Shown one piece after another: positions 1 through 7,702 of a stretch of DNA of 64,000 nucleotides. The notes beneath the pieces are model-generated. The model was not told the DNA's origin. It searched no databases and saw only the letters and a program-made list of their open reading frames with translations. This DNA is from Reinekea forsetii. GTDB taxonomy: Bacteria > Pseudomonadota > Gammaproteobacteria > Pseudomonadales > Natronospirillaceae. The DNA is taken from contig NZ_CP011797.1 of assembly GCF_002795845.1 (NCBI RefSeq), positions 388,501-452,500 of the forward strand, given 5' to 3'. A program made the translations under genes and the position numbers. Each line of letters begins with the position of its first letter. Positions within the stretch are counted from its first letter, which is position 1.

Positions 1-47
1 GATAGGGTGAGTTGGCGGTAATGGCTGCGTCGTAAATCTCGAATCAT
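1..47 (-). CDS. phoR: Phosphate sensor kinase PhoR, first 15 codons (runs off the left edge)
   Basis: Only the start of this gene is in the window. An ATG on the minus strand overlaps the phoB stop as ATGA, and the reading frame stays open to the window edge, giving a basic N-terminus that begins MIRDLRRSHYRQ. PhoR is the membrane histidine kinase that phosphorylates PhoB under phosphate limitation, and it nearly always lies directly downstream of phoB. The identity therefore rests on position and on the four-base overlap, not on any visible domain. Confidence 0.6.
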   Translation of the reverse strand, partial: MIRDLRRSHYRQLTL

Positions 48-751
48 GTATTGTCCGTTTCATTCACCTTGGTTGAAAACCGGTAACCGGTTCCGCGCAC
101 AGTTTGGATTAATAGTTTGTGTTCGTCACCTAAGGCTTTGCGCAAACGGCGAATATGCACATCTACCGTGCGTTCATCGACATACACATTGCCGCCCCAG
201 ACCTGGTCGAGCAGTTGCCCGCGGGTATAGGCACGCTCGGCATGACTCATAAAATACTGCAATAGACGGAACTCGGTTGGCCCCATGGTCAGCTCAGCAT
301 CCAAGGTGGTAACCCGATGAGAGTTGGGGTCCAGTTTGAGGCCATTGACCTCAATGGGCGCCTCGATGCCCGCTGGCGTCGAGCGCCGCAGTACCGCTTT
401 TAACCGCGCCACCAGCTCACGCGGGGAGAAGGGTTTGGTGATGTAATCGTCCGCACCGGCTTCCAGGCCAGAGATCTTGTGGTCTTCTTCGCCCTTGGCG
501 GTGAGCATAATAATGGGAATCTCAGCGGTCAAGGGGTCACGCTTGAGGCGTCGAGCCAGTTCGACACCGCTGACCTGAGGCATCATCCAGTCAAGTAAAA
601 TCAGATCGGGTTTCTGGTCGACGACCAGACTGTGCGCGTCTTGGGCATTGGCCGCTTCGATCGTACGGTAGCCGGCCATTTCAAGGGCGGTGACCAGCAC
701 CTCTCGAATGGCGGCCTCATCATCAACAATTAGGATCGTTCGGGTCGACAT
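44..751 (-). CDS. phoB: Phosphate regulon response regulator PhoB
   Basis: OmpR-family two-component regulator that activates phosphate-starvation genes by binding Pho boxes. The receiver domain (about residues 5-120) has the acidic pair D10-D11, the phospho-acceptor D54 in LLDWMMP, and the TKPFSP lysine segment. The winged-helix DNA-binding domain (about 130-228) ends in the conserved RTVDVHIRRLRKAL and VRGTGYRF segments. The family is about 230 residues and this protein is 235. I chose the ATG at 751 because a GAGG lies 8 bases upstream; a longer frame reaches 793 but adds 14 unrelated residues. The downstream gene overlaps the stop by ATGA and is the expected phoR. Confidence 0.96.
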   Translation of the reverse strand: MSTRTILIVDDEAAIREVLVTALEMAGYRTIEAANAQDAHSLVVDQKPDLILLDWMMPQVSGVELARRLKRDPLTAEIPIIMLTAKGEEDHKISGLEAGADDYITKPFSPRELVARLKAVLRRSTPAGIEAPIEVNGLKLDPNSHRVTTLDAELTMGPTEFRLLQYFMSHAERAYTRGQLLDQVWGGNVYVDERTVDVHIRRLRKALGDEHKLLIQTVRGTGYRFSTKVNETDNT

Positions 752-839
752 ACAGCTTGCCTCGTTTGCTTTGTTGAGTGGTAATTTGAACATTTAACGA
801 AGCTTTGATGACATAAATGTGACACCCGACCTATTGTTG

Positions 840-1703
840 TCAAATATCGACTAGGTAATTTAGCGCCAACCCGACAAATAATACCATGCCGATCCAGTGG
901 TTGTTCAAAAAGGCAGCAAAGCAGGCACTGCGCTCGCGAGTACGTATTAACCACTGTTGGTAGCCAAATAGCCCCGCGCTGATCGTCAAGCCAATCCACC
1001 AAAAGAGTCCCAAATTGGCCTTAAAGCCAATAATCAACCAGGTAACCCAGGTTAGAGCCTGAATCAGTCCAACCATAAGGCGATCGGCATCGCCAAATAG
1101 GATCGCGGTGGAACGCATGCCAATCTTCAGATCGTCGTCGCGGTCAACCATGGCATAGAGGGTGTCGTAGGCGACGGTCCACAAAACTGTGGCGCTGAAC
1201 AGCAGCCAGGCGACATCGGACAGCGGCACCGCTAAGGCGGTATAGGCCATCGGAATGGCCCAGGCAAAGGCCGCCCCTAGGACAACCTGGGGCAGATAGG
1301 TGTGGCGCTTCATAAAGGGGTAGGTCGATGCGAGTAGCAGTGCCACGACCGACATGCCAACGGTACGCGCATTGGTAAAGAGTACCAGGCCAAAGGACAG
1401 CACCAGTAAGCCGAAAAACAGCCACAGGGCGGCCCCTGGGGCCACCAGTCCGGAGACCAAGGGGCGCGCGACGGTGCGCTTAACTTGGCCATCGATTTTA
1501 CGATCGGCCAAGTCATTGATTACGCAGCCGGCGGAGCGCATCAGCACCACTCCTAGGGTGAAGATCAGCACCACGGGCAGACCCGGAAAGCCTTCTGCGG
1601 CCAGCCAGAGCGCGCTTAGAGTCGGCCAGAGCAGCAGGTAAATGCCGATGGGTCGGTCAAGTCGAGTGAGTTTGATGTAGTAATGTAAGACGTTTGTGTT
1701 CAT
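840..1703 (-). CDS. ubiA: 4-hydroxybenzoate polyprenyltransferase UbiA
   Basis: Integral membrane prenyltransferase that attaches the polyprenyl tail to 4-hydroxybenzoate, the second committed step of ubiquinone synthesis. At 287 residues it has the usual length. The first Asp-rich, Mg-diphosphate-binding motif is NDLADRKID at residues 63-71, and a second is YDTLYAMVDRDDD near residue 195. The rest is a series of hydrophobic helices. Its start lies 47 bp inside the end of ubiC on the same strand, so the two genes are almost certainly one transcript with coupled translation. UbiC supplies its aromatic substrate. Confidence 0.95.
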   Translation of the reverse strand: MNTNVLHYYIKLTRLDRPIGIYLLLWPTLSALWLAAEGFPGLPVVLIFTLGVVLMRSAGCVINDLADRKIDGQVKRTVARPLVSGLVAPGAALWLFFGLLVLSFGLVLFTNARTVGMSVVALLLASTYPFMKRHTYLPQVVLGAAFAWAIPMAYTALAVPLSDVAWLLFSATVLWTVAYDTLYAMVDRDDDLKIGMRSTAILFGDADRLMVGLIQALTWVTWLIIGFKANLGLFWWIGLTISAGLFGYQQWLIRTRERSACFAAFLNNHWIGMVLFVGLALNYLVDI

Positions 1704-2220
1704 AGAGTATCAATTCTGGTAAAAAAAATTCACTCACCAATAACGGTTGGTGATGCAAGTGGTAACGCGCCCGGCGGCCCCAACCCAGACCCGTAGTGCA
1801 GACCTGGAGATGATCCTTGCGCATACCCGGGGTGGCAAAGAGCAGCTCACCCAAGGGTTTGTTGGCCAACTGAGTTAACTGATTCAGCCCGCCTGCCAGA
1901 CTGCTCAAGGGAATCAGGGTGTGCGCTGCGACCCACGGCGTATCCCCCTGCTTTAATAGCACCTTGCGAGAAAACATCGGGCAAGGCGCCTGTTGATCGT
2001 GAAAGCCATCGATCGGCAGTGCCAGGTTGATCTGACGTTGCTCGAGCACCTCGACTGAAAAGTCATCAGCGCGCCGCTTCAGAGCCTGAGTCAGGCTGGT
2101 GGGCAAGGTTAGCCAATAGCGGAGTTCATTCGGCAGGTTAGATTCCACCGTCGCAAGACCTTGCCAATCATAATTGCACGTATCAGGGTCAAAATTGGTA
2201 TCGAACGCAGGGTCTATCAC
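1657..2220 (-). CDS. ubiC: Chorismate--pyruvate lyase UbiC
   Basis: Cytosolic enzyme that splits chorismate into pyruvate and 4-hydroxybenzoate, the first step of ubiquinone head-group synthesis. The 187-residue frame shows family features: FSRKVLL in the middle, PLGELLF, a GRRARYHL stretch, and the C-terminal LLVSEFFLPE, whose Glu is expected to be catalytic. The N-terminus is divergent. It is first in a ubiC-ubiA pair, and the two reading frames overlap by 47 bp, which is longer than the few bases usually seen. The upstream region (2221-2491) separates it from the divergent HU gene. Confidence 0.88.
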   Translation of the reverse strand: MIDPAFDTNFDPDTCNYDWQGLATVESNLPNELRYWLTLPTSLTQALKRRADDFSVEVLEQRQINLALPIDGFHDQQAPCPMFSRKVLLKQGDTPWVAAHTLIPLSSLAGGLNQLTQLANKPLGELLFATPGMRKDHLQVCTTGLGWGRRARYHLHHQPLLVSEFFLPELILYEHKRLTLLHQTHST

Positions 2221-2491
2221 GGCTTCTATTTATCGACGGTGGGGGTCGCAGTTTACCTCGGCAGAGGGTCCCGCCACCACCGCAAATCGGTATTCAACCG
2301 CTATTTAGAGTCAAAATGAGACGATTTAAGGTCAAATGGACAGGTTTTTGCTGTCAAAGGCTTGGCAATACCCCCCTAAGATGGGTAGTCTAGAGTCATC
2401 TTAAAATCGAGCCGTACCGCCACTACTACTTTGAGGACGGGCAGTTGGTTGGTAAACGATTAATAACAAAAACGAAATAAAGGAAGTGGCT

Positions 2492-2764
2492 ATGAGAAAA
2501 CCTGATTTAGCAGCGGTGATTGCCGAGCGTGCAGACCTAACCAAAGATAAAGCCGGTGAGGTGTTAAACGTTTTACTGGATCAAATTACCCAGACTGTTG
2601 CTAGGAAAGAATCCGTAACCCTAGTGGGTTTTGGCACGTTTGAAGCGCGTTCACGTGCCAAACGTAAGGGTAAAAATCCTCAGACCGGGCAAGAGATCGA
2701 GATTCCTGCCAGCAACACCGTCGCTTTCAAAGCGGGTAAAGCGCTCAAAGATTCGGTTAATTGA
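2492..2764 (+). CDS. hupB: DNA-binding protein HU (beta-type)
   Basis: Small histone-like protein that dimerises, bends DNA and organises the nucleoid. The product is exactly 90 residues, the standard HU length, with the signature GFGTFEARSRAKRKGKNPQT containing the DNA-binding arm and the terminal FKAGKALKDSVN. I start at the ATG because AAGGA lies 7 bases upstream; an in-frame GTG two codons earlier overlaps that ribosome-binding site. A strong intrinsic terminator follows 20 bp after the stop, so it is monocistronic. HU alpha versus beta cannot be settled from sequence alone, so the symbol is provisional. Confidence 0.95.
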   Translation: MRKPDLAAVIAERADLTKDKAGEVLNVLLDQITQTVARKESVTLVGFGTFEARSRAKRKGKNPQTGQEIEIPASNTVAFKAGKALKDSVN

Positions 2765-2784
2765 GCGGTATAGATTAATAAATC

Positions 2785-2808
2785 AAGGAGCCCCGGGGCT
2801 CCTTTTTT
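2785..2808 (+). terminator. Intrinsic terminator of the HU gene
   Basis: Perfect GC-rich hairpin (AAGGAGCC / GGCTCCTT around CCGG), whose right arm runs into a T tract ending at 2808. It lies 20 bp after the HU stop codon. Confidence 0.92.
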
Positions 2809-3016
2809 ATGGGCCACTATTTATTTCGTCTTGGCTTATCAATACTCTGCTTTGGGCTTGTTATCCGCCTTGTGCTAAATTTCGTCGGCAATGCGAATCA
2901 GGCTTGCACTTGGACTAAAAGATCGCGAAGATCGCGCCTGTTTTGCCCAAGGCGGTTCAGCGCCATCAAAAGAGACTGCCCGATGGGGTGGCCAATAGCT
3001 CGATAATGAGGGGAAT

Positions 3017-3910
3017 ATGGAAATGCAGAGTCAAATGACGTCTTTGGTGCATGTCGACAAGGTTCGAGTGCGCGAGCCTGGCGTTATCATCCTGACCGGA
3101 CCGTCCAGTTGCGGTAAGGGCGAGGTTGCCAGTGCCTTGTGTCGTACCCTATCGATTCGCCCGGAAGCCCACCTGTCGATGGGTGAAATTCTCCGCAGTA
3201 CCTTTCGAGGTGCCAAGGAAGATCCGTCCTTTGCCGAATTGTTGGCGACCAAATACGACCTGAGCGACAAGACCAATATCTTTGACTGTGTCGACAGCAC
3301 CGCCAGCCTGACCAAGAAGGTCTTGTCTTACCAGGCGGCGCTCGAGAAGTACTTCGCCAAGCCCGACATGGACCGCTTTACCTCCCAGTTACAATGGTTA
3401 GAGTTCTGTACCATGAACGGTTTACTGGTGCCTAACCGTTGGACGGAGAATTTTGTCGCGGCCCATATCGAGCAGGCTCGCTCGACTCGAGAAGAGTCCT
3501 TTATATTGGACGGCTACCCGCGTACTGAGCGTGCCGCTGAACACCTGTTGGCGTTCTTGAACTCGATGAATATTCCGGTCTTGAAGGTGTTGCATTTAAG
3601 CATCAGTCGCCAGGAAATGATGGCCCGAGCCCAGGCTCGTGGGCGTGAAGATGACGACAACGAATCGCTGCACAAACGTTTTCAGTTTTATATCGAAAAT
3701 GTTCAGCCCAGCGTGGATTTCATGAAAACCAAGCTGGGGTCCGATCGCATTGCCCTGATCGATGCCCATCAACCGGTCTTCGATGTCACCGAGCAGGGTG
3801 CAAAATTCAATCTGGAAGCCTCGATTAAGGCGGTTGTGGGCAGCGTGTTACGTGCACTGGGCGTGCCGCGAGTGGTACTAAACGACTTGCTGAGTAACAG
3901 TAAAGAGTGA
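3017..3910 (+). CDS. Adenylate-kinase-superfamily P-loop protein, unassigned
   Basis: A P-loop kinase of the nucleoside-monophosphate kinase superfamily. Visible motifs are the P-loop GPSSCGKGE (residues 28-36), an NMP-binding-like SMGEILRS (54-61), DGYPRT (165-170, compare DGFPRT of Adk), and a lid-like ARGREDDD followed by a KRFQFY segment (208-225). At 297 residues it is about 80 longer than Adk, with an insertion of roughly 60 residues between the NMP region and DGYPRT and an extra C-terminal tail. I cannot say which nucleotide it uses. ATGs at 3017 and 3023 both sit near a GAGGGGA ribosome-binding site, so the start is uncertain by two codons. It is a lone gene, convergent with speA. Confidence 0.75.
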   Translation: MEMQSQMTSLVHVDKVRVREPGVIILTGPSSCGKGEVASALCRTLSIRPEAHLSMGEILRSTFRGAKEDPSFAELLATKYDLSDKTNIFDCVDSTASLTKKVLSYQAALEKYFAKPDMDRFTSQLQWLEFCTMNGLLVPNRWTENFVAAHIEQARSTREESFILDGYPRTERAAEHLLAFLNSMNIPVLKVLHLSISRQEMMARAQARGREDDDNESLHKRFQFYIENVQPSVDFMKTKLGSDRIALIDAHQPVFDVTEQGAKFNLEASIKAVVGSVLRALGVPRVVLNDLLSNSKE

Positions 3911-3951
3911 TGCCAGGTACCTAGGCCGTCGGGCTTAGGCACAGCCTGTTC

Positions 3952-3976
3952 GGGATGGTCCCGTCGGGACCACCCC
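3952..3976. terminator. Hairpin between convergent kinase and speA genes
   Basis: Inverted repeat with stem TGGTCCC/GGGACCA and loop GTC, extended by GGG/CCC after a mismatch. It lies between two convergent stop codons, so it may act as a shared terminator, but there is no T tract on either strand. Confidence 0.4.
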
Positions 3977-3983
3977 ATTAAGG

Positions 3984-5888
3984 CTACTGCGCTGCCTTTT
4001 GACGCGGCTCGAGGTAGGTCACCTGATTCAGCCCTTTGCGGTACTGATCAACGAAGTGTTGCTGTTCGGTTAAACTCATGGTGCTCGCCTGCAGTTGGGA
4101 CTGGTAGGCACTGACCATCATTTCCCGACTGTAGCCAACCGAATTCAGCACCTGCTCAATGGAATCGCCTTTGCGGGTATTTTGCAGCAGTAGCTCGCCA
4201 TTTTCCGCAAAAACGGCATCAAGACTGTTGGTATCGCCGAACAGATTGTGCAGATCGCCGAGAATTTCCTGGTAAGCACCCACCATAAAGAATCCCAACC
4301 AGGGCCGCTCATCGGGTTGCCAATTGGGTAGCGGCAGAGTCGACTCGACCCCTTCGCCATCGACATAAAAGTCGATCTTGCCATCGGAATCGCAGGTAAT
4401 ATCCTGCACGATGCCGCGCACAGACGGTTCTCGATCCAGGCCGGTTAAGGGCAGGATGGGAAAGATCTGATCGATCCCCCACACGTCCGGTAAGGACTGG
4501 AACATCGAGAAGTTAACGAACAGCTTGGTCGCCATCTTCTCATTTAAGTCGTCGACCATATCCCGATGGGCCCGTTTTGCCGGGTTGAGTTGCAAGCGGA
4601 TAATGTTGTTGATCGAACGGGTAATCTCTTCGGCGTGGGCGCGTTGGACTAACGTTAAAGTGGCATTGTTATAAGCATCGTGGACGTCGTTGAGAAACGA
4701 ACAGGCATCGTGATAGAGCTCGGCATAGGGGCGCTCGTGGACCAGGGTGCATTGGTAGCAATACCACAGTTCCTTGAGGATATTAGGGGCATCGTCCAAG
4801 GGTTTGTCGGGCACGGTGACATCCGGCGTCTCTTCTTCGGCGACATCGGCAATCAGCACCGCATGGTGTGCGGTGACGGCACGACCGGATTCGCTAAAAA
4901 TCTTTGGATGGGGCAGCTCAGCCACTTCACAGGCCTGGCGAAAGGCATAGACCACATTGTTGGCGTATTCTTGAGTGGAATAGTTCATCGAGCACGACTC
5001 GCGCGAGCGGGTGCCCTCGTAGTCAACACCTAGGCCACCGCCGACATCGACAATGCCAATCGGCACGTCCAAATGGCGCAATTCAACATAGAAGCGTGAA
5101 CATTCGCGCAAGGCAATCTGGATATCGCGAATATTGGCAATCTGAGAGCCGAGGTGGAAATGCAGCAGTTGAAAACAGCCGAGTTTGTTGGCCGCCCGCA
5201 ATCGTTCGGTGACCGCAATGATTTCCGAGGCGGTGAGGCCAAACTTCGACTTCTCACCCCCGGTGTTCTGCCACTTACCCTTGCCGGTACTGGCCAGGCG
5301 TGCGCGCACACCCATCCTTGGCAGGACCTTCATCTCCTCGGAAATGTCGAGGATCCAGTCCACTTCCGACGATTTTTCCACTACCAGATAGACATGATGG
5401 CCGAGTTTTTCGGCCGATAGGGCGAGACGAATATATTCCTCATCTTTATAGCCGTTGCAGACAATGGTGGTCGGGCCCTTAGAGGCCTCGGCCAGCACTG
5501 CCATCAGTTCCGGTTTGCTCCCGGCTTCCAGACCAATCTGTGAGGTGCCCGCCAGGCGTTGGCCGTTGATGATCTCTTCGACTACGCGACGTTGCTGGTT
5601 GACCTTGATCGGGTAGAGCGGCTGATATTCATTCTGATAATGCTCATTGGCAATGGCATTAGCAAAGGCCGTGGTAATTTGCGCCACACGATCATGCAGG
5701 ATGTGTGGGAAACGCACCAATAGCGGTAACTGTAAGCCGTTACTCCGAGCCGCCAAGACGATCTCTTTTAGAGATATATTGTTGGCGACATTGACGATGG
5801 TGTCTCCGGCTTCATTTACCGAAAAATACCCCTCAGACCAGCGATTAATGTTGTAGAGTTCGATCGCATCTTTTACAGTCCAGCTCAT
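3984..5888 (-). CDS. speA: Biosynthetic arginine decarboxylase SpeA
   Basis: PLP- and Mg-dependent decarboxylase converting arginine to agmatine, the first step of the agmatine route to putrescine. The 634-residue frame matches the family length. The PLP lysine is K95 in LYPIKVNQQR. The downstream barrel contains GLEAGSKPEL and the glycine-rich VDVGGGLGVDYEG. The second active-site half carries the CYQCTLVHERPYAELY region and DACSFLNDV. The ATG at 5888 has AGAGG 8 bases upstream. It diverges from ridA, whose product family detoxifies reactive enamines from PLP enzymes; that link is an inference from position. Confidence 0.96.
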   Translation of the reverse strand: MSWTVKDAIELYNINRWSEGYFSVNEAGDTIVNVANNISLKEIVLAARSNGLQLPLLVRFPHILHDRVAQITTAFANAIANEHYQNEYQPLYPIKVNQQRRVVEEIINGQRLAGTSQIGLEAGSKPELMAVLAEASKGPTTIVCNGYKDEEYIRLALSAEKLGHHVYLVVEKSSEVDWILDISEEMKVLPRMGVRARLASTGKGKWQNTGGEKSKFGLTASEIIAVTERLRAANKLGCFQLLHFHLGSQIANIRDIQIALRECSRFYVELRHLDVPIGIVDVGGGLGVDYEGTRSRESCSMNYSTQEYANNVVYAFRQACEVAELPHPKIFSESGRAVTAHHAVLIADVAEEETPDVTVPDKPLDDAPNILKELWYCYQCTLVHERPYAELYHDACSFLNDVHDAYNNATLTLVQRAHAEEITRSINNIIRLQLNPAKRAHRDMVDDLNEKMATKLFVNFSMFQSLPDVWGIDQIFPILPLTGLDREPSVRGIVQDITCDSDGKIDFYVDGEGVESTLPLPNWQPDERPWLGFFMVGAYQEILGDLHNLFGDTNSLDAVFAENGELLLQNTRKGDSIEQVLNSVGYSREMMVSAYQSQLQASTMSLTEQQHFVDQYRKGLNQVTYLEPRQKAAQ

Positions 5889-6073
5889 GGTAAACCTCTA
5901 AATTTCGTATGAATCAACCAGTCATGACGCTGGCACAAAGCCCCAAATGCGGTAAGTCTATTGTCATTGCCCAAATTAAGACGGGTTAATGGGGCCACGC
6001 AGGGTCCAATACAATGACCGATAGTCTATGAAAATATATCCGGAAGAATAGCTTTTTTTACAGGAGACCCAAA

Positions 6074-6457
6074 ATGACTAGAGAATTTATAAATACTGAC
6101 TCGGCCCCGGCCGCCATTGGTACCTACTCACAGGCGGTCAAAGTTGGCCAAACGGTCTATCTGTCGGGTCAAATTCCGCTCGACCCCGTCTCGATGACCG
6201 TGCTCGACGACGCGATGGCGGCGCAAATCCACCAGGTGTTTAAAAACCTCAGTGCAGTTTGCCAAGCGGCGGGCGGTTCGATGAACGAACTGGTGAAGGT
6301 GAATATCTTTCTGATTGATCTGGGTCATTTTGCCCTGGTTAATGAAATAATGGCGACCTACTTTACCCAGCCATACCCGGCTCGCGCCGCCGTTCAGGTA
6401 TCTGCGCTGCCCAAGGGCGTAGCGATTGAGATTGACGGCGTTTTGGTGCTCAGTTAA
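6074..6457 (+). CDS. ridA: RidA-family enamine/imine deaminase
   Basis: Small trimeric protein that hydrolyses reactive 2-aminoacrylate-type enamines made by PLP enzymes. The 127-residue product has the family core: [20 protein letters not shown] at the N-terminus and [20 protein letters not shown] at the C-terminus, with the conserved Arg in PARAAVQV expected to bind the carboxylate. An AGGAGA ribosome-binding site lies 8 bases before the ATG. It is divergent from speA across a 185-bp intergenic region. Its stop codon overlaps, by two bases, the stop of a small opposite-strand ORF. Confidence 0.93.
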   Translation: MTREFINTDSAPAAIGTYSQAVKVGQTVYLSGQIPLDPVSMTVLDDAMAAQIHQVFKNLSAVCQAAGGSMNELVKVNIFLIDLGHFALVNEIMATYFTQPYPARAAVQVSALPKGVAIEIDGVLVLS

Positions 6458-6606
6458 CGGTCATCGCTAAGGGTCGACTTTCGGGCCTTCAGCGCCGCGC
6501 GCGCATCTTGCCAACCCTGCACCTTTATCAGCCATTGCTGCAGTGTTGCGATGGTTAGATGGGCCGCAACCCGACGGGTCAGAAATTTGGGGAGTGCTTT
6601 TTTCAT
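6454..6606 (-). CDS. Possible small basic protein, 50 residues, unknown
   Basis: I do not recognise this gene. The minus strand holds an open frame of 50 codons beginning [13 protein letters not shown] and ending [11 protein letters not shown], with AAGG 7 bases upstream of the ATG. The predicted protein is basic, has no obvious signal peptide, and looks largely helical ([17 protein letters not shown] in the centre). It is convergent with ridA, its TAA overlapping the ridA TAA, and it fills most of the 233-bp gap before the acyltransferase gene. A good ribosome-binding site and amino-acid-like composition argue for a gene; short length argues for caution. Confidence 0.45.
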   Translation of the reverse strand: MKKALPKFLTRRVAAHLTIATLQQWLIKVQGWQDARAALKARKSTLSDDR

Positions 6607-6690
6607 ATTGGCCCTTAGGCTTTAAAATTGCCGTCGCCGGATGCGCACGGCATACTGCGAAGCCTAGGGTATTTAATGAGTTATTAGTGC

Positions 6691-7653
6691 ATGCGTCAAG
6701 CCCGCAACAGGCCAATTAAGCGAAAGAACCAAAAGGATTCACGGGTCACCGAATACTACCGGTTTCGAGATTTTTGGGCGCCAGCCTTTTGGCCTACCTG
6801 GCTAGGCATCGCTGGACTATATCTGATGGCTTGGCTGCCGGTGGGCCTGCGCCTAGTGATCAGCCGCGCCTTGGCGGCGCTGCTCTATCGCTTGGTCGCG
6901 AGTCGACGCAAGGTTGCGCACACCAACATTCGCCTCTGTTTTCCTGAACTCGATGCACCTGCCCAGCAGCGCCTGGTACGCGAGGTGTTTTATGCAAACA
7001 TCCTAAATTTTTTTGAGACGGCCCAGGCCTGGTGTCGACCCAAACCGCGTATGGCTTTGCAACTCGATGGCTTGGAACATCTAGATCAAGCGCGCGCGAC
7101 GGGCCGGGGGGTGATCTTACTCGGTGGGCACTTTGGTCCGCTCGATATCGCCGGCTCGCTGTTTATTGAGCATTTCGAGTATTCTTTGGTCTATCGTAAA
7201 GACGACAACCCACTGTTTAATTACTTTATGACCCGAGCTCGTGAGCGCTACAGCACCGGTACCATTGCGCGCAAAGACATGAAGGGCCTGTTGCGCACAC
7301 TTAAAGGGGGGGGCACGGTCTGGTATGCACCGGACCAAGACTATGGCCCGAAGGCCTCGGTCTTTGTGCCGTTTTTTGGCGTACCGACAGCGACCATTAC
7401 CATGACCAGCAAGCTGGCTCAGGCGGGTAATGCCCTGGTGTTGCCCATCAGCGCCTATCGTCGCGCCGACGGGCGCGGCTTTGTGGTCACCATTGAGGCG
7501 CCGTTGGCCATTCCCAGCGGTGATGAGGTCGCCGATGCTCGGACCATTAACGCCTGGTTGGAGCGCCGAATTCGTGAACATCCCGAACAATATTTGTGGC
7601 TGCACAAGCGCTTCAAGACCCGCCCAGAGGGCGAACCCTCGGTCTATCAATGA
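6691..7653 (+). CDS. Lipid A biosynthesis acyltransferase, LpxL/LpxM family
   Basis: Inner-membrane acyltransferase that adds a secondary acyl chain to the Kdo-lipid A precursor. It has an N-terminal membrane-anchoring segment (about residues 32-70, with AFWPTWLGIAGLYLMAWLP) and the HX4D catalytic motif H147-FGPL-D152 in LLGGHFGPLD. It also has the family segments TVWYAPDQDYGP and VFVPFFGVPT, and the C-terminal PEQYLWLHKRFKTRPEG. The length of 320 is normal. The family is clear, but LpxL, LpxM and LpxP cannot be separated by eye. No strong ribosome-binding site precedes the ATG at 6691, so a somewhat later start is possible. Confidence 0.9.
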   Translation: MRQARNRPIKRKNQKDSRVTEYYRFRDFWAPAFWPTWLGIAGLYLMAWLPVGLRLVISRALAALLYRLVASRRKVAHTNIRLCFPELDAPAQQRLVREVFYANILNFFETAQAWCRPKPRMALQLDGLEHLDQARATGRGVILLGGHFGPLDIAGSLFIEHFEYSLVYRKDDNPLFNYFMTRARERYSTGTIARKDMKGLLRTLKGGGTVWYAPDQDYGPKASVFVPFFGVPTATITMTSKLAQAGNALVLPISAYRRADGRGFVVTIEAPLAIPSGDEVADARTINAWLERRIREHPEQYLWLHKRFKTRPEGEPSVYQ

Positions 7654-7702
7654 GTAACCCGATATCGTCCTACAGGGCCAGAGCGTCTGGATAGCCTATC
7701 GC

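Noticed and set aside
2809..3006. 65-codon frame between HU and the kinase gene
   Set aside because: It begins immediately after the HU terminator T tract without a ribosome-binding site and has no protein-like pattern.
7117..7650. 177-codon minus-strand frame over the lipid A acyltransferase gene
   Set aside because: The plus strand has the HX4D motif and family segments; the minus frame has none.
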